A stretch of 64,000 nt of DNA from an uncultured Bacteroidales bacterium (GTDB lineage Bacteria; Bacteroidota; Bacteroidia; Bacteroidales; F082). Within the stretch, counting starts at the first letter, position 1; each line of letters begins with the position of its first letter. The notes beneath the pieces were generated by a model. The model ran no database searches, had not been told where the DNA came from, and saw only the letters and a program-made list of their open reading frames with translations. Below are positions 18,112 through 30,124 of this stretch, one piece after another. Where the stretch lies: NCBI GenBank assembly GCA_947305795.1, contig CAMZEK010000006.1:20554-84553 (forward strand). Reading direction: 5' to 3'. The position numbers and the translations under genes are program-made.

Positions 18112-19959
18112 ATGCGACAGAATAGTAACAATTTGACAACGAGAAAGTTTCTCATCATTGGCGTTTTCGTTGCCGTAGGCGTGGCGTTTTTGGCTAAGTT
18201 GTTTTGGTTGCAAGTAATCGACAAAAAATATGTAGCGATGGCCGACAACAACGCACTTCGTTACGTAACACAATATCCTGCTCGAGGCAAGGTGTATGAT
18301 CGCAACGGCCAACTTTTGGTGTTCAACGAAGCTGTTTATGATCTGATGGTGGTGCCCAGGCAAGCTTGTAAGGTTGACACTTTACATCCCTTCGACACGG
18401 TAGAATTTTGTCGTCTGCTGAAAATCTCAAAGGAATCGTACATCGAGCGGATGAAGAAAGCACGGAAAGAGTCGTATATGAAACCAACGCCCTTCGTGAC
18501 GCAGGTCTCCAAAGAGGATTATGCGCATGTGGCGGAGGTGTTATATCGCTATCCAGGTTTTTATTTTCAGACGCGTACCGTGCGACATTATCCCCAAGCT
18601 ATTGCTGCGCATACATTAGGTGATATCGGCGAAGTGAGTCCGAACGAACTGGAAAAAGACGACTATTACAAGCAAGGAGACTATATTGGCAAGTCCGGTA
18701 TCGAGCGTTCCTATGAAAAGGAACTGCGCGGCAAAAAAGGCTTGAAAGTGGTGATGGTTGACGTACACAATCGCGAAATGGGTAGTTTCATGGACGGTGA
18801 ACTCGATCGCGACCCCGTGGCTGGAAAAGATATCTATCTCGGTTTGGATGCCGAATTGCAGGCTTATGGCGAGCTGCTTATGGTGGGCAAAATCGGCTCC
18901 ATCGTAGCCATTGAACCAAAAACAGGACAAATCTTGGCATTTGTCTCCAGTCCCACCTATGATCCTAATCTACTGGTAGGTCGTGAGCGTGGAGCCCATT
19001 ACAAAGAATTGCAGCAAGACCCGATGAAACCTCTTATCAACCGTGCTATCAGTGGTACGTATCCGCCAGGTTCCACGTTCAAGAGCGTCATCGGTATGAT
19101 TGCCATGCAAAGTGGTAGCATTACACCACAAACCGTTTTTCATTGCAATGGCCCTGGGTCACTGCCTATCAAATGCACCCACCACCACGGTAGTTCTCCC
19201 GATTTTGCCAATGCTATCATGAATTCCTGTAATCCTTATTTTTACGAATCTTTCAAAGCCACCATTAACAATCCCAAGTTTGGCGGTGTGAAGAAAGGCT
19301 ACGAGTATTGGAAGGACATGACTTATAAGTTGGGGCTTGGCCATACCTTTGGCACCGACATCCCTTACGAGCGTCCGGGTAACATTCCCTCTCGCGAGTA
19401 TTATGACAAAATGTATAAAGATCAATGGAATGCAGTGACCATCAGATCATTAGGTATCGGTCAAGGTGAAGTTTTGGTGACGCCCTTGCAATTGGCCAAC
19501 ATCGCTGCTTTGATTGCCAACGAAGGCTATTATTACCCGCCCCACCTCATCAAATGTTTTGGCGACTCAACGGCCATCCCCGAAGTGATGACGACCAAAG
19601 TCAACTCAGGCATCGAACAACGTCATGTCAAGGTGATGAAAGACGGTTTACGCACCGTGTTTAGCGGACCGGCAGGTACGGCACGGCGATACGAGATGAA
19701 AGACATCCCGCAATGTGGCAAAACTGGAACCGCGCAAAACCCGCATGGTAATTATCACTCCAACTTCATAGCGTTTGCCCCAGCTGACAACCCTAAAATT
19801 GCCCTAGCTGTCATTATCGAAAACGGCGGTTATGGTGCCACTTGGGCAGCGCCTATCGCCAGCTTGATGATAGAGAAATACATCCGTGGCTATAGCGTGC
19901 GTGAGGATTTGGAAAAACGTATGATGGAAGGACGAATCACATATAAGAACGAGAGATGA
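18112..19959 (+). CDS. mrdA: Penicillin-binding protein 2
   Basis: SGTYPPGSTFKSVIG (SxxK), SCN-type motif (NSCNPYFYE), KTGTAQN. Confidence 0.93.
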   Translation: MRQNSNNLTTRKFLIIGVFVAVGVAFLAKLFWLQVIDKKYVAMADNNALRYVTQYPARGKVYDRNGQLLVFNEAVYDLMVVPRQACKVDTLHPFDTVEFCRLLKISKESYIERMKKARKESYMKPTPFVTQVSKEDYAHVAEVLYRYPGFYFQTRTVRHYPQAIAAHTLGDIGEVSPNELEKDDYYKQGDYIGKSGIERSYEKELRGKKGLKVVMVDVHNREMGSFMDGELDRDPVAGKDIYLGLDAELQAYGELLMVGKIGSIVAIEPKTGQILAFVSSPTYDPNLLVGRERGAHYKELQQDPMKPLINRAISGTYPPGSTFKSVIGMIAMQSGSITPQTVFHCNGPGSLPIKCTHHHGSSPDFANAIMNSCNPYFYESFKATINNPKFGGVKKGYEYWKDMTYKLGLGHTFGTDIPYERPGNIPSREYYDKMYKDQWNAVTIRSLGIGQGEVLVTPLQLANIAALIANEGYYYPPHLIKCFGDSTAIPEVMTTKVNSGIEQRHVKVMKDGLRTVFSGPAGTARRYEMKDIPQCGKTGTAQNPHGNYHSNFIAFAPADNPKIALAVIIENGGYGATWAAPIASLMIEKYIRGYSVREDLEKRMMEGRITYKNER

Positions 19960-21236
19960 TCAACGAAAACGACAATAGGAATAAAATCATTGGGAAAATA
20001 GATTGGGTTACGGTGCTGATTTACTTTGCTTTGGCCATTATTGGATGGTTCAGTATTTTTTCGGCCAAATATAATGAATTACATCCCAGCATTTTCGATT
20101 TCTCGATGGAATACGGCAAACAGCTGATTTGGATTGGTGCGGCAGTGTTTATCGGCTTTGTCATTCTGCTCATCGATGCCAAGTTCTTCAACGCCTTTTC
20201 GCTGTGGATTTATATTGCCGTTTTGATAGCATTGTTTGCGGTGTTGGTATATGGCAAGGCAACCAATGGTGCCACATCTTGGATTAACTTTGGCCCTATA
20301 AAGTTCCAACCATCTGAATTTGCAAAAATGGCTACGGCCTTGGCTTTGGCGGGCTACCTCGACCGTCTTGGCGTGGATTTAAAAAAACGCAGAGATCGCC
20401 TCGTTTCCTATGCCCTTATCCTCATCCCCATGGTTCTTGTGTTGATGCAAAACGACACGGGATCGGCCATCGTTTTTGTTTCGTTCATTTTTGTGCTCTA
20501 TCGGGAAGGGATGCCTGGAGCGGGGTTCTTGATGCTGTGCGGCGTGACGGCAGTATTGTTTTTCATTCTGACACTGCTTTGGGGACAAAAAACCATGTTC
20601 ATTATCCTTGGAGTATTGTTTGTCTTGGCTTTGGCTTTTTTCTTTCTGACCAGAAAGCGTGGCTTTATCCCGATGATTGCTGTTTTTGTCTTCATGTTCG
20701 GCTTCGTTTTTTCGGTCGATTACGCTTTCAACAACGTCCTTCAGGACCATCAGCGTTCGCGAATTGAGGTGCTTCTTGGTATGAAAGACGACCCCAAAGG
20801 TGACGGTTACAACGTACACCAGTCGAAAATCGCCATCGGCTCAGGCGGCTTGACGGGGAAGGGCTTTCTACAAGGCACCCAGACCAAATACGACTTTGTT
20901 CCCGAGCAGCACACTGACTTCATTTTCTGTACGATAGGAGAGGAGGGTGGTTTCATGGGTACAGCGGTTGTGGTGCTGCTTTATGTGGCTTTGCTTGTGC
21001 GGCTTATCGTGTTGGCCGAGCGTCAGCGATCTACTTTCAGTCGTGTCTATGGTTATGGCATTGCTGGAATACTGTTTGTACACGTTGCTATCAATATCGG
21101 CATGACCATCGGCTTGATGCCTGTCATTGGTATCCCATTGCCATTCTTGAGTTATGGTGGGTCAAGCATGTTGGCCTTCACCATTATGTTGGCCATCTTC
21201 GTCAAACAGGATGCCAATCGGTTGAATATTCTTTGA
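19956..21236 (+). CDS. mrdB: Rod-shape determining protein RodA (SEDS)
   Basis: FKFQPSEFAKM-like PIKFQPSEFAK, GLMPVIGIPLPFLSYGGSS; ATGA overlap with mrdA. Confidence 0.92.
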   Translation: MINENDNRNKIIGKIDWVTVLIYFALAIIGWFSIFSAKYNELHPSIFDFSMEYGKQLIWIGAAVFIGFVILLIDAKFFNAFSLWIYIAVLIALFAVLVYGKATNGATSWINFGPIKFQPSEFAKMATALALAGYLDRLGVDLKKRRDRLVSYALILIPMVLVLMQNDTGSAIVFVSFIFVLYREGMPGAGFLMLCGVTAVLFFILTLLWGQKTMFIILGVLFVLALAFFFLTRKRGFIPMIAVFVFMFGFVFSVDYAFNNVLQDHQRSRIEVLLGMKDDPKGDGYNVHQSKIAIGSGGLTGKGFLQGTQTKYDFVPEQHTDFIFCTIGEEGGFMGTAVVVLLYVALLVRLIVLAERQRSTFSRVYGYGIAGILFVHVAINIGMTIGLMPVIGIPLPFLSYGGSSMLAFTIMLAIFVKQDANRLNIL

Positions 21237-21323
21237 TTCCAAAAAATGCGGATTGTTTTGACGGTTTTGAAAATATTCTGTTATTTTTGCCGTTTATTTT
21301 AAACAGATAACCCCTTTGTTTTT

Positions 21324-22853
21324 ATGAAAAGAACGTACCTTATATTAATGCTATGGTTGCCTTTGTCGCACCTTTTCGCTCAGACAGTCGACACTTTGAA
21401 TACCGTCAATGATAGCATTGACATGGAATATGACGAACAGGAAATCAAGGACTTGAACTCGGGAAAAGCTGTAGTGGAAGAGTCGACGGTGATAGAAATG
21501 TTGGAGGCGGTGAGTAGCATTACCTATTTCAAAGACATTTATCTTGACATCGATTCGGCGGTGATGAACGTGTACGGTTACGAACCTGACGAGATACCCG
21601 TTTTTGACGATTCCGTCTATGCGCAACGCATCGAGGCTTTGGCGCGCGAAACGACCATCCCGCTGACGTTCAACACCCATGTGAAATCGTTCATTGACCT
21701 ATATGCCAACCGTCGCCGGACACAATCAAGTCGCATGTTGGGCCTTTCCCATGTTTATTTCCCTCTGTTCGAGGACTTGCTTGACAAATACAATCTGCCG
21801 CTTGAATTGAAGTATTTGGCCATGGTGGAGTCGGCGCTGAATCCCACGGCGGGTTCGCGGGCTGGTGCCAAAGGCTTGTGGCAGTTCATGCTCGCTACGG
21901 GCAAGGATTATGGTTTGAGAGTCACCTCATTGCTCGACGAGCGTTACGACCCAATGAAGGAAACCGTGGCGGCTTGCCAATACTTGCAAAGCTTGTATGC
22001 CCGTTACGGCGACTGGTTCCTTGTGTTGGCGGCCTATAATTCGGGTCCAGGCACGGTCAACAAGGCCATTTTGCGCGCTGGAGGCGTGAGGAACTATTGG
22101 GCAATTTGGCCTTATCTGCCCAAGGAGACGCGCGGTTATGTGCCAGCTTTCATCGCTGTGACCTATGTGATGAACTTCGCCACCGAGCACAACCTTTATC
22201 CCATCAATCCGGGCTTGCTGATGCATGGCACCGACACCGTGATGGTGCGCGACCATGTTGCCTTCGACCAAATCAGCGAGTGCGTGGGTGTCCCGATGGA
22301 GGACATCGTGTTCTTCAACCCGCAATACACTAAGCGAATTATCCCCGCCTCGTCCGACAATCCCTATGCTTTGCGCCTGCCTATGAAATATGCGCTGCGT
22401 TTTGTGCAGTTGGAGGACAGCATTTACAATTATAAGTCTACGGCAGCCATTACCCAAGAGAGAATCGTCGAGCAGGTGAAAGAGGTGAGCGACAGCTTCA
22501 CGCACACGGTGAAAAAAGGCGAAAGTCTGGGCAGCATCGCGAAGAAATACCATGTCAGTGTGTCGAATGTCAAGCAATGGAACCACCTGAGAAAAGATAC
22601 GATTCACGTGGGTCAGAAATTGGTCATCTACCGTTCGGGCGCCCCTATGGCTCAGGCTGGGAAGTCGAAATCTTCAGGGAAGTCGAGCGGTCAGACTTCG
22701 TCATCGACCGTCAAGACACACACGGTGAAAAAAGGCGAGACCCTTTCCTCGATTGGACGGAAATATGGTTGCAGTGCCAATCAAATCAAGAAATGGAACG
22801 GCCTGAAGAATAACAATATCAAGGTTGGACAAAAGCTGAAAATCAAGAAATAA
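21324..22853 (+). CDS. Lytic transglycosylase with two LysM domains (MltD-like)
   Basis: SLT motif AMVESALNPTAGSRAGAKGLWQFM; LysM HTVKKGESLGSIAKKY and HTVKKGETLSSIGRKY. Confidence 0.9.
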   Translation: MKRTYLILMLWLPLSHLFAQTVDTLNTVNDSIDMEYDEQEIKDLNSGKAVVEESTVIEMLEAVSSITYFKDIYLDIDSAVMNVYGYEPDEIPVFDDSVYAQRIEALARETTIPLTFNTHVKSFIDLYANRRRTQSSRMLGLSHVYFPLFEDLLDKYNLPLELKYLAMVESALNPTAGSRAGAKGLWQFMLATGKDYGLRVTSLLDERYDPMKETVAACQYLQSLYARYGDWFLVLAAYNSGPGTVNKAILRAGGVRNYWAIWPYLPKETRGYVPAFIAVTYVMNFATEHNLYPINPGLLMHGTDTVMVRDHVAFDQISECVGVPMEDIVFFNPQYTKRIIPASSDNPYALRLPMKYALRFVQLEDSIYNYKSTAAITQERIVEQVKEVSDSFTHTVKKGESLGSIAKKYHVSVSNVKQWNHLRKDTIHVGQKLVIYRSGAPMAQAGKSKSSGKSSGQTSSSTVKTHTVKKGETLSSIGRKYGCSANQIKKWNGLKNNNIKVGQKLKIKK

Positions 22854-22854
22854 C

Positions 22855-22906
22855 CCCGCGTCCCAACGGGACGCAACATCCCGTAACCATAGGTCGTGAC
22901 CTACAG
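22855..22906. repeat. Intergenic double-palindrome element
   Basis: GCGTCCC-AAC-GGGACGC and TAGGTC-GT-GACCTA. Confidence 0.75.
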
Positions 22907-22940
22907 CAGACATATAACAAATCAACTAAACTGAACAGCT

Positions 22941-23945
22941 ATGAAAAAAACAACCCTTCTTCTCCTGACTCTTGCCCTCCTTGCGGCCTGCACCGACAAG
23001 CCGAGAACGGCGAAAAAAGACCGTTCGGCGGGTGGCACTGCCGAAATTTTGGTCGTCACTCAAAATGTTGAACAATGGGACGGCAGAATCGGCGATTCCA
23101 TCCGACACTATTTCCTTGATTACCAATACGGTTTGCCGCAGCCTGAGGCGATGAACGACTTGGCGCACATCAATGTTTCGGGCTTTTCGGACATGTTCAA
23201 GAAGCACAAGTGCATCCTTGAGGTGGAGATTAATCCCAGCTTTGAAAAAGCCAAGGCCGAGACCGCCGAAGACCTTTGGGCCGCGCCGCAACGCTATGTG
23301 AAAATCACGGCACCTGATGTCGCTTCATGGGTGGAACTGTTTGATTCTCAAAAGGAAGTGTACAAGCTTTGGTACGACAAAGTGGAACGCGAACGCATTA
23401 TGAGCGTGTTCAGGCCTTCCGTTGACAACAACGTCACCAACGCTATTGCCGAGAAAATGGGGTTCACGTTGACCGTCCCGCAAGGCTTTTATATCGCCAA
23501 GAACGAGCCTGATTTCATGTGGCTTCGCAAGGAATTGGAGCGTTCGAGTGCGTGTATCCTCATTTACCAGACACCTTATCTCGACACGGCACAGTTCAGC
23601 ACGAACAGCCTCGTGGCCATGCGCAATATGATGCTGCAAAAGTATATTCCTGGCCCTTCGGAAGGCTCCTACATGAGCACCGAAACCGAGTTTGTGCCGC
23701 CTTTGGTGACTTATGTCCCTGATTTTCCAGCAGGTTATGCGATGGAAATGCGCGGCATGTGGAATGTGGAGAATGACTACATGGGCGGCCCCTTTGTGTC
23801 GTACACTTTTGCTGACGACAGAACGGGCAAGCTCGTTACGGTGGAAGGCTACTACTACGAGCCTAACCAAAAGAAACGCAACCAATTGTTGCAATTGGAA
23901 GCGATTCTTTACAGCTTGAAATTTGTAGAACAGGAACAGGAATAA
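22941..23945 (+). CDS. DUF4837-like lipoprotein
   Basis: Lipobox LLAAC; family recalled from memory. Confidence 0.7.
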   Translation: MKKTTLLLLTLALLAACTDKPRTAKKDRSAGGTAEILVVTQNVEQWDGRIGDSIRHYFLDYQYGLPQPEAMNDLAHINVSGFSDMFKKHKCILEVEINPSFEKAKAETAEDLWAAPQRYVKITAPDVASWVELFDSQKEVYKLWYDKVERERIMSVFRPSVDNNVTNAIAEKMGFTLTVPQGFYIAKNEPDFMWLRKELERSSACILIYQTPYLDTAQFSTNSLVAMRNMMLQKYIPGPSEGSYMSTETEFVPPLVTYVPDFPAGYAMEMRGMWNVENDYMGGPFVSYTFADDRTGKLVTVEGYYYEPNQKKRNQLLQLEAILYSLKFVEQEQE

Positions 23946-26006
23946 TTATCCCACGTTGCATCCTGGAGCGACCAAGTCGCTCGGCGTGAGCAATACGAGG
24001 CGACCATCTTTGTCCTCGGCAGAGAGAATCATGCCCTCGCTGACCACACCCTTCAGTTTACGTGGCTCGAAGTTGGCGATGAAGCATACTTGCTTGCCCA
24101 CAAGTTTCTCAGGCTCAGTGTAATACTTGGCGATGCCACTTACGATGGTGCGTTTGTTCATGCCGTCGTCGATGAGGAACTGCAACAGCTTGTCGGCCTT
24201 CGGCACCTTTTGGCATTCGAGGACAGTACCCACGCGTACATCCACCTTCATGTAGTCGTCGAAACTGACCACGGGCTTCACGTCGGCAGGCTTCCAAGCG
24301 TTCAGTTGATTGGCTTTCTTGGTCTCTTCCAACTTTTTCAGTTGAGCTTCCACCACGCTGTCCTCCACTTTTTCGAACAGCAATTCCGGCTGACCGATGA
24401 CATGGCCTTCGGTCAACAAGACGGTGTTTTCGGCATCGTCCCACATATTGAACTTCAAGCCAATCATCTTTTGCAGTTTCTTCGCGCTGAAAGGCAGGAA
24501 AGGCTCGCTCAGAATGGCGAGATGCGCCACAATCTGCAATGATACGGCCATCACGGTCTTCACGCGATCGGGGTCGGTCTTGATTTGTTTCCAAGGCTCA
24601 TTGTCAGTGAGATACTTGTTGCCAAGTCGGGCCAAGTTCATCAATTCGTTGAGAGCCTCGCGGAATTTGTAAGTTTCAATGAGTCGGCCGATTTTGGCGG
24701 GATAGGCATTCATTTCCTCGATGACGGCCTTGTCGGTATCGTTGAGGTTGCCCAAAGCGGGTACGGCACCTTCATAATACTTGTGCGTCAACACCAACGT
24801 GCGATTCACGAAGTTGCCGAAGATGGCCAAAAGTTCGTTATTGTTGTGGTCTTGGTAGTCTTTCCAGGTGAAGTTGTTGTCCTTGGTTTCAGGTGCGTTG
24901 GCAGTGAGCACATAACGTAGCACGTCTTGTTTTCCGGGGAACTCTTCGAGGTATTCGTGAAGCCATACGGCCCAGTTTCGCGAGGTCGAAATCTTGTCGT
25001 TTTCGAGGTTGAGGAACTCGTTGGCGGGCACGTTGTCGGGCATGATATAGTCACCGTAGGCCTTCATCATGCAAGGGAAGATGATGCAGTGGAACACGAT
25101 GTTGTCCTTGCCGATGAAGTGCACCAGCTTGGTCTCGGGATCTTTCCACCACTTCTCCCAATTCTCGCCACGTTTTTCGCAAATCTCCTTGGTGTTGCTG
25201 ATGTAGCCAATAGGGGCATCAAACCAGACGTACAAGACTTTACCCTCGGCACCCTCAATCGGGACGGGAACGCCCCAATCCAAGTCACGGGTGACGGCGC
25301 GGGGTTGCAAGCCACCGTCCAACCAGCTTTTCACTTGGCCGTAAACGTTGGTTTTCCATTCCTTATGGCCTTCGAGGATCCACTCGCGGAGCCAGGTTTC
25401 GTATTGGTCGAGAGGCAGATACCAGTGTTTGGTCGGCTTTTTCACCAAAGCGGCGCCGCTGAGTTGCGAATGGGGATTGATGAGTTCATCAGGACTCAAG
25501 GATGAGCCGCATTTCTCGCATTGGTCGCCGTAGGCACCGTCAGCGCCGCATTTTGGGCATGTTCCAACGATGTACCTGTCGCTCAGGAACTTATGACGTT
25601 CTGGGTCGAAGTATTGTTCTGTCTCTTTCTCGATGAACTTGCCTTCGTTGTAAAGCTTTTTGAAGAACTCTTGGGCTGTGGTGCGGTGCATTTTCGAAGA
25701 GGTTCGCGAATAAATGTCGTAACTGATACCCAGTTCCTCGAACGACTTCTTAATGATTTCATGGTAGCGGTCGACGACATCTTGAGGCGTAACACCCTCT
25801 TTTTCAGCTTTAATCGTAATTGGCACGCCGTGCTCGTCGGAACCACCGACAAACAGCACTTCCTCCCCGCGCATTCGCAGATAGCGGACGTAGGTGTCGG
25901 CGGGAATGTAGACGCCGGCCAAGTGACCGATGTGGACGGGGCCGTTTGCATAAGGCAAGGCCGTGGTTACTGTGTAACGCTTGAAAGGTTTGTTCGTTGA
26001 TTCCAT
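23946..26006 (-). CDS. metG: Methionyl-tRNA synthetase with C-terminal tRNA-binding domain
   Basis: [26 protein letters not shown] zinc knuckle, C-terminal [21 protein letters not shown]. Confidence 0.95.
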   Translation of the reverse strand: MESTNKPFKRYTVTTALPYANGPVHIGHLAGVYIPADTYVRYLRMRGEEVLFVGGSDEHGVPITIKAEKEGVTPQDVVDRYHEIIKKSFEELGISYDIYSRTSSKMHRTTAQEFFKKLYNEGKFIEKETEQYFDPERHKFLSDRYIVGTCPKCGADGAYGDQCEKCGSSLSPDELINPHSQLSGAALVKKPTKHWYLPLDQYETWLREWILEGHKEWKTNVYGQVKSWLDGGLQPRAVTRDLDWGVPVPIEGAEGKVLYVWFDAPIGYISNTKEICEKRGENWEKWWKDPETKLVHFIGKDNIVFHCIIFPCMMKAYGDYIMPDNVPANEFLNLENDKISTSRNWAVWLHEYLEEFPGKQDVLRYVLTANAPETKDNNFTWKDYQDHNNNELLAIFGNFVNRTLVLTHKYYEGAVPALGNLNDTDKAVIEEMNAYPAKIGRLIETYKFREALNELMNLARLGNKYLTDNEPWKQIKTDPDRVKTVMAVSLQIVAHLAILSEPFLPFSAKKLQKMIGLKFNMWDDAENTVLLTEGHVIGQPELLFEKVEDSVVEAQLKKLEETKKANQLNAWKPADVKPVVSFDDYMKVDVRVGTVLECQKVPKADKLLQFLIDDGMNKRTIVSGIAKYYTEPEKLVGKQVCFIANFEPRKLKGVVSEGMILSAEDKDGRLVLLTPSDLVAPGCNVG

Positions 26007-26032
26007 GATGATTAAAGTTTTAAGAGGTGTAA

Positions 26033-28354
26033 TTATTTCTTTTTTGTTGTCCGTTTTTTGGGTGCGTTGTTGGGGTCTTCAATGATGGCCATACATGCTT
26101 CGTATGAGAGCTTTGTCGGGTCGGTGGTCTTCGGGATTTTGAAGTTGCTCTTCTTGTGGGCAATGTAGGGGCCGAAGCGACCGTTCAGCACGCGTAGGTC
26201 CGGGTCTTGCTCGAAGGTGAGGATGATGTTGTTGAGGTCTTTTTCGCGCTTCTCGTTGATGATTTCCACGGCACGGTCATGTTCGATCAAGGCCGGATTG
26301 TCGGTCTTGGCCAGGCTGTAAAACTTATTGTCGTGTTTCACGTAGGGACCGAAACGACCTACTGCCACAACGATTTCCTTGCCTTCGTATTCGCCGAGCG
26401 AACGCGGGAATTCAAACAATTTCAGCACTTCCGCCAAGGTGACATTCTCAATACTCATGTCCTTTTTCAGACCGGCAAAACGAGGCTTTTCCTCCGATTC
26501 GGTGTCGCCGATTTGTGCCACCGGACCGAAACGCCCGACTTTCACATAGACGTTCTTGCCCGTGGCAGGGTCGGTTCCAAGGAGTTTCTCTCCGCTGAAT
26601 TTGCCGGAATTTTCCGTGGTGGAGACGATTTGCTTGTGGAAATCCTTGTAGAAGTCCTTGATCATGGCGTTCCACTCGCGTTTCCCTTCTTCAATCTTGT
26701 CGAATTCCTTCTCCACATTGGCGGTGAAGTTGTAGTCGATGATGCTCTCAAAATACTGCATCAGGAATTTGTTCACCAAGACGCCGATGTCGGTGGGCAA
26801 CAGCTTGCCTTTTTCGGCACCATAGTTTTCCTTTCCGGTCTTTTCCGTGATTTTGTTGTTCTTTAACGATATGATTTTGAAGGTTTTGATTTCGCCTTTC
26901 ACATCGCCTTTGGTGACATATTCGCGCTTCTGGATGGTTGAAATCGTGGGTGCGTATGTGGAGGGGCGACCGATGCCGAGTTCCTCCATTTCGTGTACTA
27001 AACTGGCTTCGTTATAGCGGAAGGGCGGACGGGTAAAGCGTTGCTGGGCTTCCATTTTGTCCAACTCAAGCGCGGTGCCCACCTCGACGGTCGGCAGCAG
27101 GCTGACGGTGTCTTCCGAAGTGTCGTCGTCATAGCTTTCCATGTAGACTTTCAGGAAGCCATCAAAGAGGATGACCTCGCCTTTGGCCACAAATTGCTTG
27201 TCGGTAGACGAAACGCTAATGTTCACGTTGGTGCGTTCAAGCTGTGCATCAGCCATTTGCGAGGCGATGGTGCGTTTCCAAATCAGGTCGTAAAGCTTGC
27301 GCTCATCGGCGGTGCCTTTGATGTCGTGACGGTCCAAATAAGTCGGGCGAATGGCCTCGTGTGCTTCTTGTGCGCCTTTGCTCTTAGTATGGTATTGGCG
27401 CGTCTTCACGTACTCAGTACCGTAGTTTTCTGCGATTTCCTTCTTGGCCATGCCGAGGGCGAGGCTCGAAAGGTTGACCGAGTCGGTACGCATGTAAGTG
27501 ATTTTTCCGGACTCGTAAAGCTGCTGGGCGATACGCATGGTGTTGGCGACCGAGAAACCGAGTTTTCTCGCGGCTTCTTGTTGTAGGGTAGAGGTCGTGA
27601 ATGGCGGTGCAGGATACCTTGTAGCCGGCTTTTTCTCGATGGAATCCACCTTGTAGGAAGCATTGACGCACGATTGCACGAACGCCTTCGTTTCTTCCTC
27701 AGTATCAAAGCGATGCGGAAGTTCGGCGGTCAGGGTGTATTCTTGTCCGTCCTTGATGAAGGTGAACAGAGCCGTGACACGGTAGTTGCTGGTCTGCACA
27801 AAATTCTTGATTTCTTCTTCGCGCTCGACGATGAGGCGCACGGCTACCGACTGCACGCGACCTGCCGAAAGCGCGGGCTTTACTTTTTTCCACAGCAAAG
27901 GCGAAAGCTCATAACCCACAAGGCGGTCGAGGACGCGGCGCGCCTGCTGGGCGGCCACCAAACCCATGTTGATTTCGCGCGGGTGCTCTATGGCGTTCAG
28001 GATGGCCGATTTGGTGATTTCATGGAAAACGATGCGCTTGGTGTCTTTTTTCTTCAAGTCAAGGGCCTCGTAAAGATGCCACGAGATAGATTCTCCTTCG
28101 CGGTCCTCATCGGAAGCGAGCCAAACAGTCTCAGCCGCCTTTGAGAGCTTCTTCAAGTCGGCAACGATGGCCTTCTTGTCGTCCGAAATCTCGTATTCTG
28201 GCTCAAAATCATTTTCAATATTGACACTTAACGTATTCTTGTTCAAGTCGCGGACGTGTCCTTGACTTGCCTTCACCGTGTATTCCTTGCCCAAAAAACC
28301 TTCGATGGTCTTGGCCTTGGCCGGTGATTCCACGATTACTAAATTCTTTGCCAT
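26033..28354 (-). CDS. topA: DNA topoisomerase I
   Basis: [34 protein letters not shown] active site; C-terminal RFGPY repeats. Confidence 0.95.
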   Translation of the reverse strand: MAKNLVIVESPAKAKTIEGFLGKEYTVKASQGHVRDLNKNTLSVNIENDFEPEYEISDDKKAIVADLKKLSKAAETVWLASDEDREGESISWHLYEALDLKKKDTKRIVFHEITKSAILNAIEHPREINMGLVAAQQARRVLDRLVGYELSPLLWKKVKPALSAGRVQSVAVRLIVEREEEIKNFVQTSNYRVTALFTFIKDGQEYTLTAELPHRFDTEEETKAFVQSCVNASYKVDSIEKKPATRYPAPPFTTSTLQQEAARKLGFSVANTMRIAQQLYESGKITYMRTDSVNLSSLALGMAKKEIAENYGTEYVKTRQYHTKSKGAQEAHEAIRPTYLDRHDIKGTADERKLYDLIWKRTIASQMADAQLERTNVNISVSSTDKQFVAKGEVILFDGFLKVYMESYDDDTSEDTVSLLPTVEVGTALELDKMEAQQRFTRPPFRYNEASLVHEMEELGIGRPSTYAPTISTIQKREYVTKGDVKGEIKTFKIISLKNNKITEKTGKENYGAEKGKLLPTDIGVLVNKFLMQYFESIIDYNFTANVEKEFDKIEEGKREWNAMIKDFYKDFHKQIVSTTENSGKFSGEKLLGTDPATGKNVYVKVGRFGPVAQIGDTESEEKPRFAGLKKDMSIENVTLAEVLKLFEFPRSLGEYEGKEIVVAVGRFGPYVKHDNKFYSLAKTDNPALIEHDRAVEIINEKREKDLNNIILTFEQDPDLRVLNGRFGPYIAHKKSNFKIPKTTDPTKLSYEACMAIIEDPNNAPKKRTTKKK

Positions 28355-28500
28355 AGATTCAAATTTAATCTCGGGAAGGCAGTATCTTCCCCAATTTTCG
28401 CGTGCAAAATTAGTAGAATAAAAGCGGACAAAGGAAATTTTTTTGGAGGAAAATGCTTATTTTATTGATAAACAAAGAGATAATTTTGTAATTTTGTCGC

Positions 28501-29226
28501 ATGGAAGAATTGTTGCAATATGCCATCGAAGCTGCTCTCAAGGCTGGCAAAGCCATTATGGAAGTGTATGCCACGTCGTTTGAGGTCTATACCAAGGATG
28601 ACGACTCTCCTGTCACACAGGCCGACTTGAGAGCTAGTCAAATCATTAAGGAAATGCTGAAACCCACGGGTTTACCCTTCGTCAGCGAGGAGGATTTGCC
28701 TCCCGACCGCTCCAAATTTGGGCGCTATTGGCTTGTCGATCCGTTGGACGGCACGGCAGAGTTTGTGAAGCGCAACGGTGAATTTACGGTCAACATTGCC
28801 CTCATCGATGACAAGCGGCCTGTTTTGGGCGTGATTTATGCGCCGGTGATGGATAAAATGTGGGATTCGATACATGTTGGGCTACCACATTGTGACAGCC
28901 ATACAAAAAGGCCTTTCACGGTGTTGGTCAGCCGCTCGCACCGAACGTCTGAGGTGGACGCTTTTATTAATAAGGTATTACGTCCCACCCATCCCGACTT
29001 GGTCATCGACTCGCAAGGTAGCAGTTTGAAATTCGCTCGATTAGCCGAAGGCACGGCAGATGTTTACGTATGTTACAGCAAAACGAAAGAATGGGACACC
29101 GCTGCAGCCGAGGCTATTCTCTGTGCCGCAGGCGGCAAAGTGCTTCGTATTAATGACGGCAAACCTTTGGAATACAGCAAAAAAGACTACCCCAATCCGC
29201 CGTTTGTGGCTTGGGCACTGCAATAA
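28501..29226 (+). CDS. cysQ: 3'(2'),5'-bisphosphate nucleotidase
   Basis: VSEEDLPPDR; WLVDPLDGTAEFVKRNGEFTVNIALI; EWDTAAAEAIL. Confidence 0.9.
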   Translation: MEELLQYAIEAALKAGKAIMEVYATSFEVYTKDDDSPVTQADLRASQIIKEMLKPTGLPFVSEEDLPPDRSKFGRYWLVDPLDGTAEFVKRNGEFTVNIALIDDKRPVLGVIYAPVMDKMWDSIHVGLPHCDSHTKRPFTVLVSRSHRTSEVDAFINKVLRPTHPDLVIDSQGSSLKFARLAEGTADVYVCYSKTKEWDTAAAEAILCAAGGKVLRINDGKPLEYSKKDYPNPPFVAWALQ

Positions 29227-29228
29227 TT

Positions 29229-30083
29229 TTAGTGTGTCAGGATTTCCAACCCTGTTTCAGTCATGAGGAAGGTGTGTTCCCATTGGGCTGAGGGCAGCTC
29301 GTCTTCGGTGATGACGGTCCAGCCGTCGGCACTGTCGATGAAGACTTTCCATGTGCCCATGTTGATCATCGGCTCGATGGTGAACACCATGCCTGGCACG
29401 AGTAGCATTCCCGTGCCTTTTTTGCCGTAATGCAACACTTCAGGGTCGTCGTGGAACTTGAGGCCCACGCCGTGGCCACAGAGGTCGCGCACCACGCTGA
29501 AACCGTTCTTATGGGCATGTTTCTCGATGGCGTTGCCGATGTCGCCGACGAAGCCAAAGGGCTTGGCTGCCTCCATGCCAATGTAAAGGCATTCCTTGGC
29601 CACGTCCACCAGTTTTTGCTTGCGCGTAGAGGTCTGCCCGATGAAGTACATGCGCGAAGCGTCAGAATAGAAACCGTCCAAGATGGTGGTGACGTCCACG
29701 TTGATGATGTCGCCTTCTTTTAGGATTTCCTTGGCAGAGGGAATGCCGTGGCATACCACCTCGTTGATGGAAGTGCAGACACTTTTCGGGAAGCCTTCGT
29801 AGCCCAAAGGAGCTGGGATAGCACCATGCTCGATGGTATAATTATGAACCAACTCGTTGATTTCCAACGTGCTCATTCCCTCGTGTATTTTTTCGCCTAC
29901 AAGGTCAAGGATGGCTGTGGTGATGACACCGCTTTTCCTGATGCCTTCAATCTCTTCAGGCGTGCGGATGAGGGTGCGTTTGGGCACCATCACGCCTTTG
30001 CTTTCCAAATACATCACTTTCCGGTCCAATGCTGTCGGTTCTTGTCCGGCTGGGACACGCCATCTTTTACGTCTGTTAAACAT
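29229..30083 (-). CDS. map: Methionine aminopeptidase
   Basis: SVCTSINEVVCHGIPS, DLCGHGVGLKFHDDPEV. Confidence 0.9.
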   Translation of the reverse strand: MFNRRKRWRVPAGQEPTALDRKVMYLESKGVMVPKRTLIRTPEEIEGIRKSGVITTAILDLVGEKIHEGMSTLEINELVHNYTIEHGAIPAPLGYEGFPKSVCTSINEVVCHGIPSAKEILKEGDIINVDVTTILDGFYSDASRMYFIGQTSTRKQKLVDVAKECLYIGMEAAKPFGFVGDIGNAIEKHAHKNGFSVVRDLCGHGVGLKFHDDPEVLHYGKKGTGMLLVPGMVFTIEPMINMGTWKVFIDSADGWTVITEDELPSAQWEHTFLMTETGLEILTH

Positions 30084-30124
30084 GTTGCTTTGAAATTTCG
30101 CGCAAAAATAGGGATTTTTTCAAT

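Noticed and set aside
26207-26866. 219-aa plus-strand ORF antisense to topA
   Set aside because: Shadow ORF of topA.
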